Assembly: GCA_023405135.1 (NCBI GenBank)
Contig: JAEXYZ010000127.1
Coordinates: forward strand, 1 to 14,023
Direction: 5' to 3'
Source: Bacillota bacterium
Lineage (GTDB): Bacteria; Bacillota; Bacilli; Bacillales_A; Planococcaceae
Length of the DNA: 14,023 bases
Each line of letters starts with the position of its first letter. Position 1 is the first letter of the stretch. Shown piece after piece: positions 8,132-14,023 of the stretch. Made by a program: the position numbers and the translations under genes. Below the pieces are notes generated by a model. It was not told the origin of the DNA. It worked only from the letters and a program-made list of their open reading frames with translations, and made no database searches.

Positions 8132-9343
8132 CTAATTAATATCGGGAATCATTTTCTTTATTTCCTTTGCCTTTGCTTCCCATGTATTTTCACGGGCTTC
8201 CATATCTAATAAAGATAAATAATCCAGATCATTACTTAACATTAATGCCTTATCGATTTTCACTATAAAATCTTCTATATCTTCTCCAATTAATACAGAT
8301 TCATACTTTCTACATTCTAATAAATTTGTAGTTACTATAGGTTTTCCTAACGCCATATATTCAAATAATTTAATTGGAGAAGTTGATTCTGTAATTTGAT
8401 TTAATACAAAAGGAATAGTAGAAACAGAGAAATGTATAGCATATTTAGGTAACTCTTTGTAATTTATAGGACCAATTACAGTAATATTTTCATACTGACC
8501 AAGATTATATTTTAAAATAGAATTATCATAGTTCCATCCTATTAATAATATTTCATATTCTGGTCTTGCAATTGCTAACCTAACAACTAATTCATAGTCA
8601 AACCATGTTGCAAATGCACCAAAATACCCTATTATCGGCTTATTTTTTCCAACTATATATTTTATCTCAATGGGAATTTCACTTATAGTTTTTTGAATAT
8701 GGAAATGTTCATATTCTACTCCGTTAGTTACAAGCGCTAAATTTTTACTTCTATAATTTAAAACCTTTTGGAAAAGTGTATCGGCCGAAGCGATAATTAT
8801 ACTATTTTCCTCATCTTCTAAAAAACTATTATGCTTTAAATAAGTATATTTACTAATTTTCCCTACTAATTCTTCATCTAATTCATCAATATATTCATAC
8901 AAAAAAATACAATTCTTTTTCCTTGCATGTTTTATTATTGAGCGTAAATTTCTTATGTCTGTTGAATAAGTATGAATAATAACCTTTCCAACATTTTTTA
9001 AAATTATATCTTGTCGATTCGTTATATAACATGAATCTGCTATTTTTTTAAATCCATTAACTTCATTATTCTCTGTACAATAAAAATACAAGTATCCTTC
9101 TTTTGCTAGGTTCTCAGCTATATGTTGTGGTCGTTGAAACAATGGAACATTCCATGGGATAGGAGATAAAAATATAATTAAATTTTCCCCCTTATGTTTC
9201 TCTAATATCTCTAAAAATAATTTTTTATGAAAATTAGTTTTTACTTTTCTCCCAAGGAAGCTGTTAATTTTTTCAATTACCTTTTTGAAAACCGAAATTA
9301 ATCCATACTGTTTTAAATATATTATTATTCTTGAAATTATCAT
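8132..9343 (-). CDS. GT-B fold glycosyltransferase (GT1/GT4-like)
   Basis: The 403-residue soluble protein has an N-terminal basic, hydrophobic stretch (1-30) that may help membrane association. PWNVPLFQRPQHIAENLAKEGY (63-84) is the N-domain motif, TNGVEYEHF (206-214) the inter-domain region, and IGYFGAFATWFD (238-249) and SPIKLFEYMALGKPIVTT (322-339) the sugar-nucleotide-binding C-domain. The same series of motifs in the same order recurs in the middle module of the protein encoded at 1427-5803, so the two are paralogues. It probably adds one sugar in assembly of the exported glycan; donor and acceptor are unknown. The ATG at 9341-9343 is preceded by AAAGGAG at a long spacing of about 14 bases. 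Gaps of 217 and 233 bases isolate this gene from its operon neighbours, which suggests it could be a separate insertion or carry its own signals. Confidence 0.85.
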   Translation of the reverse strand: MIISRIIIYLKQYGLISVFKKVIEKINSFLGRKVKTNFHKKLFLEILEKHKGENLIIFLSPIPWNVPLFQRPQHIAENLAKEGYLYFYCTENNEVNGFKKIADSCYITNRQDIILKNVGKVIIHTYSTDIRNLRSIIKHARKKNCIFLYEYIDELDEELVGKISKYTYLKHNSFLEDEENSIIIASADTLFQKVLNYRSKNLALVTNGVEYEHFHIQKTISEIPIEIKYIVGKNKPIIGYFGAFATWFDYELVVRLAIARPEYEILLIGWNYDNSILKYNLGQYENITVIGPINYKELPKYAIHFSVSTIPFVLNQITESTSPIKLFEYMALGKPIVTTNLLECRKYESVLIGEDIEDFIVKIDKALMLSNDLDYLSLLDMEARENTWEAKAKEIKKMIPDIN

Positions 9344-9415
9344 TTCTAAGCAAAATTCTCCTTTAATAAATCAGACATCTTGCCAACTCAAATTTCCACA
9401 TGTTAGACATTATTA

Positions 9416-9460
9416 CTTTAAAAAGGTAATAGAATTAATAATAAATTATTATTCTATTAC
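9416..9460 (-). terminator. AT-rich hairpin with T-run: possible terminator or attenuator inside the operon
   Basis: On the minus strand, GTAATAGAATAATAAT and ATTATT-A-ATTCTATTAC form a stem of about 16 pairs with one bulged base and a tiny loop. CTTTTT follows directly. The stem is long but almost entirely A-T, so efficiency is uncertain. It lies about 100 bases past the dehydratase stop and would separate the first three genes from the last four, or reduce read-through. A smaller hairpin sits just upstream at 9506-9535 (GCAT/ATGC outer arms, TTGTACC/GGTATAA inner arms). Confidence 0.45.
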
Positions 9461-9560
9461 TCAATATATTGAACTAATAGTCTCATAATCTTTATTTTAG
9501 CCACAGCATTCTTTATACCTCTGGTACAATTATGCTAACAGAATATTTTTTTTTTAAAAT

Positions 9561-11393
9561 TCATGTATTGACTAATCTTCCTAAAGTAAATGTTGAGTCA
9601 TCTTTTACTAATTTATCTAATACTTCTCTTAGTTCAATTTCGTCTAAAAATAAAAAGTCTCCTAATTGTCCATTAATATCCGTTAAACACAGGTTATTTT
9701 TAAAAGCAAAAATTTTAGAATGTATTTTTTCGTATTTTTCTTCACTCTCATAAAACAGTTCTTCATGAATTTTTTCCCCTGGCCTCATACCAGTATAAAC
9801 AATTGGAATTTCACTTACAGAAAATCCAGATAAAATTATCAACTGTTTTGCTAAGTCAAGTATTTTAATAGGTTTCCCCATATCTAAAACAAATGTTTCT
9901 CCTCCCTGAGATAGACATGCAGCTTGAATAACTAATTGTGCTGCCTCTGGGATTGTCATGAAGTATCTTGTCATTTCTGGGTGAGTAACAGTTATTGGTC
10001 CACCATTTTGTATTTGATCTTTAAATATAGGAACAACACTACCACTGCTACCTAAGACATTACCAAATCTTACAATAGAGTATTTTGTACTATTCTTTAG
10101 ACTTTTTCCGTTAATTATTAATTCTGCAATTCTTTTTGTATATCCCATTATATTTGTAGGATTAACTGCCTTATCAGTTGAAATTAATACAAAGTTCTCA
10201 ACCTCAGCTTTTTCAGCAGCATCAGCAACATTTTTAGTACCAAAAATATTTGTAGCGATTGCTGAATATATATTTTCCTCCATTAGAGGGACATGTTTGT
10301 AAGCGGCCGAATGGAAAACCATTTCAGGCTTATGTTTAATCATTACTGTAAATATTCTTTCTCTATTTTCAACACTTAATATTTCTATTTTTATATTTAT
10401 TTCCACAAATAATGATTCCAATTCTTTACTGATTTTGAAAATGTTATATTCACTATGATCCAGTAATACCAAAGTTTTCGGTGAAAAACTTGCAATTTGT
10501 CTACAGAGCTCCGACCCAATTGATCCACCAGCTCCCGTCACAAGAACTGTTTTATCTTTTATTTTTGAAGAGATACTTTCACTATCTAGTTCAATTTGAT
10601 CTCGACCTAGTAAATCCTCAATTGAAACATCTCTTATTTTACTAAATTGCAATTCTCCAGTTGCAAAATCAGTATATGTTGGCAATATTTGAACATTTTC
10701 GCAATGCCTTTTACATCTTGATATAATTTCTTGTAACTTTTCACCCTTCAGTGACGGAATAGCTATAATAATATGTTGTATACGGTAATGCTCTATTACA
10801 CTTTCTATCTCTGTTAGATTCCCTACAATTGGCAACCCACACACTTCCAAATTTTTCAAATGTGTATTATCGTCTAAAAATATAACCGGATGTAGCTTAC
10901 TGCTTTTTTGTAATAATTGCTGGGCAATATTACGACCCGTATTGCCTGCTCCTAAAATTAATGTCCTTTTTTGGCTGTTCAATATATAGGAACTTTCACT
11001 TTTTCTTCCTTTCTTCAATTGAAGATGTCTCCAAACAAGCCGAACTCCACATAATAAAACAATATGAAGAACTAGGGTTAAAAACAGAGCTCTCTCATAT
11101 AAATCATGGAAAAGTAATAACTGAGTAAATGCGGTAATTATTATAGAAATTATGATTACTTTACAAAGCCCTATTATCTCATCAATGCTAGCATATCTCC
11201 AAACCCTTTTATACAAATGATAATAATACGACAAAGCATGGTGACTAAATAGTAGTACAAAAGAACTTGATATTATTAACAAATTTATGTTGTGATTATA
11301 TGGATTTAAAAAAAAGTGAGATAGATACATTGAAAATAAAACAATAGCTGAATCTATTGTTATTAACGAAATTAATCTAAATTTATAATTCAA
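9561..11393 (-). CDS. Membrane-bound NDP-sugar 4,6-dehydratase (CapD/PglF/WbpM family)
   Basis: Family members convert UDP-GlcNAc to a 4-keto-6-deoxy amino sugar, the precursor of FucNAc, QuiNAc or bacillosamine. Counting from the upstream GTG, four membrane segments occupy about 10-30, 42-62, 80-98 and 104-126. A first Rossmann-like domain (LILGAGNTGRNIA, 148-160) follows. The catalytic SDR domain shows TGAGGSIGSE at 289-298, the STDKAVNPTNIMGYTKR stretch at 408-424 (Met in place of the usual SDR Tyr, normal for this long subfamily), and RFGNVLGSSGSV. Length is typical. I place the start at the TTG at 11391-11393 because GAGGTG (11400-11405) lies 6 bases before it. The GTG at 11402, which adds three residues, would overlap its own ribosome site. 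The usual GDVRD-type stretch reads LSVENRE here. It lies 52 bases after the ligase-like gene. Confidence 0.92.
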   Translation of the reverse strand: MNYKFRLISLITIDSAIVLFSMYLSHFFLNPYNHNINLLIISSSFVLLFSHHALSYYYHLYKRVWRYASIDEIIGLCKVIIISIIITAFTQLLLFHDLYERALFLTLVLHIVLLCGVRLVWRHLQLKKGRKSESSYILNSQKRTLILGAGNTGRNIAQQLLQKSSKLHPVIFLDDNTHLKNLEVCGLPIVGNLTEIESVIEHYRIQHIIIAIPSLKGEKLQEIISRCKRHCENVQILPTYTDFATGELQFSKIRDVSIEDLLGRDQIELDSESISSKIKDKTVLVTGAGGSIGSELCRQIASFSPKTLVLLDHSEYNIFKISKELESLFVEINIKIEILSVENRERIFTVMIKHKPEMVFHSAAYKHVPLMEENIYSAIATNIFGTKNVADAAEKAEVENFVLISTDKAVNPTNIMGYTKRIAELIINGKSLKNSTKYSIVRFGNVLGSSGSVVPIFKDQIQNGGPITVTHPEMTRYFMTIPEAAQLVIQAACLSQGGETFVLDMGKPIKILDLAKQLIILSGFSVSEIPIVYTGMRPGEKIHEELFYESEEKYEKIHSKIFAFKNNLCLTDINGQLGDFLFLDEIELREVLDKLVKDDSTFTLGRLVNT

Positions 11394-11399
11394 AAGCTT

Positions 11400-11405
11400 C
11401 ACCTC
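11400..11405 (-). promoter_or_regulatory. Ribosome binding site that decides the dehydratase start
   Basis: GAGGTG on the minus strand is followed by AAGCTT and then TTG. The in-frame GTG at 11400-11402 is the second half of this same site, so ribosomes bound here would be correctly placed for the TTG and not for the GTG. Confidence 0.65.
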
Positions 11406-11445
11406 ACTTTAAAATCATATGTGTTTCAATTGATCTAACAACTAA

Positions 11446-13011
11446 TTAGTTACTTGTTGTATTTTCTTTTTCATAATTTGTTAATGCAATCATTACTCCT
11501 ATAAATATCCAAGCTATAGCCGATATTCCTGGTAAGGAGTCATTGAACATCGATTGAACAAAATACGCTACTGAAGCTAGCCCAAATATAATATATTGTA
11601 TATTTTCTTTTTTAAATAATGTATTTAAGACTGCTAGTACAATATAGATTAATATAGCAATAATTACTACAAAACCTAAAGGACCTGTCCCGTATAAAAT
11701 ACCTACATATGTATTATGTGGTTTATCGGTAATTATTGTTTCTGTTCCTAAGCCTGCTCTAGCATCTATATTATAATGAGGGAAATTATACATCAATGAA
11801 TCTAACCCATATCCAAACATAGGACGATCTTTTAATAACTCCATTGTTTTACCCCAAATATAAGTACGCCCTGAACCAGATGAAATACTGCTCTCAGGTA
11901 AAATTGGAAGTTCAAAAGAATTATCTGATGCATATACTCTATTTATAAAAGGAAACTCCTTATTGAGATTTTTTAATGACAAAGATTCCTCATCTATATA
12001 GGGATTATTACTAATGATAAAGCCAAAGGATTCATCCCAAATTCTAGCATCTTTTTCCGCTAGAATATTATAAATAGGAATATTTATAACAATAAACATT
12101 AAAAGGAGTATACTTCCTTTAATTTTATTTTCCATCTTTAGAATAACCCATATTAACAGAGGCATTATTACTAATACTGTTAAGAAACCACTAGTAGAAA
12201 TAGACATAAACATAATAGCAAGCGAAACAGATGCTGTTATTAATCCTGGCAAACTTTGCAACCATGACTTCCCAACAATCGCCCATGTTAAAAACATTAC
12301 TGTCATAATTGCAAACATACCACTCATATAGTTCCATTGGTTAAGTGTACCAACTAACTGTGAATTTTCAGCTAAGTTTGTTCCTTGTGGTAGGAAAACT
12401 GTTACTACCTTTTGCATCCATGTATTTTGCATCAAGTCATTTCCAATGAAATTCATCGTAATAATAAATAAATTAATAAAAACAAAAGGCATTAGCGTGT
12501 ACATCACGTAGCTAACGGCTCTTTTTGGGTAGTTAATATTCATTGCAATAAACATTAAAGCAATATAGCATAACCAACTAATTGCACCATCTGAACGGTT
12601 ATACTGTCCGCTTAAAGCAATAGAAATATTTGGTGATAAAATAGTAGACATTACTATTGCAAACGCAAAAGCACCTAAAAAGTAATTTAATATAGTCTTT
12701 CTAATTTTACCGCCCATAAAGAAAATTTTTGCTAATAAAAGCAATCCTGTTATTACCGTTATTGTTAGTACAATTAAAGATTTATAATATGTAAACAAAT
12801 CACCCTTTGTTCCAGATGTAAGTACTGAAACATCAGATATTAGCGGACTTATTACTTCTTTCGTATGAGCCAAAACTATTAATGGCATAAAACCAATTAG
12901 AATTAATAATAATCTAAAAATCCACTTATCGACGTTCGCTCGTGAAACACGATTTTCTTCTTCATCACTTATAATATCTTTCTCTCGATATTCTCCATAA
13001 AACGAAGTCAT
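11446..13011 (-). CDS. O-antigen ligase/polymerase-like membrane protein (Wzy_C / WaaL type)
   Basis: The 521-residue protein has a charged cytoplasmic N-terminus of about 28 residues and then many hydrophobic segments (about 31-48, 78-98, 108-124, 145-158, 166-188, 228-247, 254-291, 298-314, 441-466, 472-486, 497-510). A large extracellular loop of about 120 residues (320-440) holds the family signature: SGSGRTYIWGKTMELLKDRP near 378-397, FGYGLDSL, then DKPHNTYVGILYGTGPLGF near 429-447. The Arg and His here (R382, H432) are the positions expected to matter for transfer in WaaL/PglL/Wzy relatives. GTLNQWNYMSGM near 221-232 is the other conserved patch. With an ABC exporter alongside, transfer of a finished glycan to a wall or protein acceptor is more likely than Wzy-type polymerisation, but sequence alone does not separate these. 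The ATG at 13009-13011 has AAGGAAGG about 10 bases upstream and lies 16 bases after the TPR gene. Confidence 0.88.
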   Translation of the reverse strand: MTSFYGEYREKDIISDEEENRVSRANVDKWIFRLLLILIGFMPLIVLAHTKEVISPLISDVSVLTSGTKGDLFTYYKSLIVLTITVITGLLLLAKIFFMGGKIRKTILNYFLGAFAFAIVMSTILSPNISIALSGQYNRSDGAISWLCYIALMFIAMNINYPKRAVSYVMYTLMPFVFINLFIITMNFIGNDLMQNTWMQKVVTVFLPQGTNLAENSQLVGTLNQWNYMSGMFAIMTVMFLTWAIVGKSWLQSLPGLITASVSLAIMFMSISTSGFLTVLVIMPLLIWVILKMENKIKGSILLLMFIVINIPIYNILAEKDARIWDESFGFIISNNPYIDEESLSLKNLNKEFPFINRVYASDNSFELPILPESSISSGSGRTYIWGKTMELLKDRPMFGYGLDSLMYNFPHYNIDARAGLGTETIITDKPHNTYVGILYGTGPLGFVVIIAILIYIVLAVLNTLFKKENIQYIIFGLASVAYFVQSMFNDSLPGISAIAWIFIGVMIALTNYEKENTTSN

Positions 13012-13027
13012 TCTATGTATACCTTCC

Positions 13028-13528
13028 TTATTTTAAATTTTTTTCGATAGAATTTAGTAAATCCGTCACTTTAGTCTGATAGTTTGGAAATTGTTCTGGT
13101 GCCCAAGCCGACTCCTGACAGCGCTTTAATACTGTTTTAGCATCTTCATATCGTCCAACTTTGAAAAGTGTTTCTCCAAACTGCAACATATACATTGGAT
13201 CTTCAACTCTATGCGGATTAATGTCTAGAGTTCTTTGAAACAAAATAGCAGCTTGTTTCATTTCACCTGTATTAGCAGCAATTAATGCACCTAAATAATT
13301 AACATCCTCTGAATCAGATTTTGTTTTTAAAAGTTCTTCTATGTAAACTGATGCCTCTTCAAAATTCCCATCATTCGACAATTGTGTTGCTTGTTGAAAT
13401 AAAAGATCTTCCTTTGCAAATTGCTCATCCTGATTCTTAGCCACAACTTTAGCAACAATAATTCCTAAAAGAACAAACGCCACCATCCCTATTAATATAT
13501 ATCTTCTAGTGGATTCTCTAAATTGCAT
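13028..13528 (-). CDS. Membrane-anchored tetratricopeptide repeat (TPR) protein
   Basis: The 166-residue protein begins with a short basic segment and one membrane span at about 10-30, which probably leaves the rest outside the cell as an uncleaved anchor domain. Residues about 42-70, 75-105 and 112-140 form three TPR-like helical pairs (GNFEEASVYIEELL, GEMKQAAILFQRTLDINP, GRYEDAKTVLKRC). TPR domains bind proteins, so a role as a scaffold or partner of the ligase-like protein encoded 16 bases downstream is reasonable but unproven. It is the first gene of the operon. The ATG at 13526-13528 follows a strong GGATGAGG ribosome site. No enzymatic motif is present. Confidence 0.8.
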   Translation of the reverse strand: MQFRESTRRYILIGMVAFVLLGIIVAKVVAKNQDEQFAKEDLLFQQATQLSNDGNFEEASVYIEELLKTKSDSEDVNYLGALIAANTGEMKQAAILFQRTLDINPHRVEDPMYMLQFGETLFKVGRYEDAKTVLKRCQESAWAPEQFPNYQTKVTDLLNSIEKNLK

Positions 13529-13897
13529 AAATCCTCATCCTTCTATTTGACTTTTTTCATACCCTTAATATTATACACTATTTATAAATTGATTTCCTTA
13601 TAAATGGAGATTCTGTTTATTACAATAATATAAGAATTTGGTATTAAATGGATGAAATATTTAAAATAAACGTAGAAAATCAAAATTCATTTTAATTACA
13701 AATGAAACAGTTAGAATATATCTAATAACTCGCAATAAATAATAGTCATCTACTAGAAAAGAATACATTCAAAAAATCACAGTTCTAAATTATTATTTAA
13801 TTATTATGAAGCATACTGTGTTTATTTTATCTAGTACAACATTTTAAAGGAAATATCAATTACTGAGTTTTTAAGATGTCTAATAGTTAAGTTAAGT
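13529..13897. other. Upstream intergenic region of the operon
   Basis: This stretch of about 370 bases is very AT-rich and holds the probable promoter near 13570. Beyond that I see no reading frame with a ribosome site, no RNA gene, and no leader structure (such as a JUMPstart-like element or riboswitch) that I can recognise. Confidence 0.5.
13563..13605 (-). promoter_or_regulatory. Probable operon promoter (strong -10, poor -35)
   Basis: On the minus strand a perfect TATAAT lies at 13570-13575, about 42 bases before the first gene's ATG. This gives a short leader that ends in a strong ribosome site. At a spacing of 17 the -35 position reads AGGAAA, far from TTGACA, so an activator or an alternative element may be needed. 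No operator palindrome is evident. Confidence 0.5.
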
Positions 13898-14023
13898 GGT
13901 CCTTTGTCAAATGTTGGGGTAACACTTGAGAGAACAAGAGAATTTGAGTATAAGATTAACTTTTCCTGCCCATACATTTCTTCCGAAGCGTAGCGAGGAA
14001 GGAATGTATGGGTAGGTCGCGGC
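13898..14023 (-). mobile_element. ISL3-family element, downstream end, cut by the window edge (direct repeat, copy 2)
   Basis: The sequence from GGTCCTTTGTCAAATG at 13898 to the last base aligns with 354-480, the terminus that precedes the transposase stop in the left ISL3 remnant, and in the same orientation. A transposase gene on the minus strand would therefore be expected just beyond the right edge. The better-preserved hairpin suggests this copy is younger than the left one. The flanking 8 bases (13890-13897) are AGTTAAGT, which can be compared with the other side of the element. Confidence 0.75.
13965..14016. other. Conserved hairpin inside the ISL3 terminus, copy 2
   Basis: The arm at 13965-13984 and the arm at 13997-14016 pair over all 20 positions, two of them as G-T wobbles. 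The 12-base loop reads GAAGCGTAGCGA. The left copy (421-473) keeps nearly the same loop while its stem differs and still mostly pairs. Confidence 0.8.

Noticed and set aside
9506..9555. Hairpin followed by a run of T on the plus strand, resembling a plus-strand terminator
   Set aside because: No plus-strand gene ends there; ten bases separate the stem from the T-run, which is simply the A-rich stretch after the dehydratase stop.
9285..9753. Two plus-strand frames around the gap before the dehydratase stop
   Set aside because: They are antisense to the ends of two well-supported genes, and the products have no recognisable features.
1..14023. CRISPR array, tRNA, rRNA, phage or defence genes
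   Set aside because: I saw no regularly spaced repeats, no tRNA- or rRNA-like segments and no nuclease, integrase or phage structural motifs beyond the two insertion-sequence families.

Overview
The window is very AT-rich, uses ATG, GTG and TTG starts with purine-rich ribosome binding sites, and carries IS3- and ISL3-family debris of the kind common in low-GC Gram-positive bacteria. A member of the Bacillales is the likeliest host. The genus cannot be fixed from this sequence.

Layout: positions 1-106 are the end of an IS3-family element, cut by the window edge. Positions 354-1139 are a decayed ISL3-family element with a broken transposase. From 1427 to 13528 there is one block of seven genes, all on the minus strand and therefore read right to left: a small membrane-anchored TPR protein, an O-antigen ligase/polymerase-like membrane protein, a membrane-bound NDP-sugar 4,6-dehydratase of the CapD/PglF/WbpM type, a GT-B glycosyltransferase, an ABC-2 polysaccharide exporter permease (Wzm), its ATPase with a C-terminal extension (Wzt), and a 1458-residue protein with three glycosyltransferase modules and an internal coiled coil. 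A good -10 box lies just upstream of the TPR gene, and a strong intrinsic terminator lies beyond the last gene at about 1205-1251. A second hairpin at about 9416-9460 may split or attenuate the transcript. From 13898 to the right edge is the terminal part of a second ISL3-type element, in the same orientation as the left one.

How the genes fit together: the dehydratase would supply a 6-deoxy-4-keto amino sugar precursor. The glycosyltransferases would build a lipid-linked glycan in the cytoplasm, Wzm/Wzt would export the finished chain, and the WaaL-like protein would move it to an acceptor outside the membrane. In Gram-positive bacteria this combination (ABC exporter plus WaaL-like transferase plus very large glycosyltransferase) is best known from S-layer glycoprotein clusters of Geobacillus and Paenibacillus. 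That comparison is an inference; no S-layer protein, initiating sugar-phosphate transferase or complete sugar-nucleotide pathway lies in the window. The most interesting object is the three-module, coiled-coil glycosyltransferase. The most interesting DNA-level signals are the two ISL3 ends that bracket the locus and the hairpin they share.
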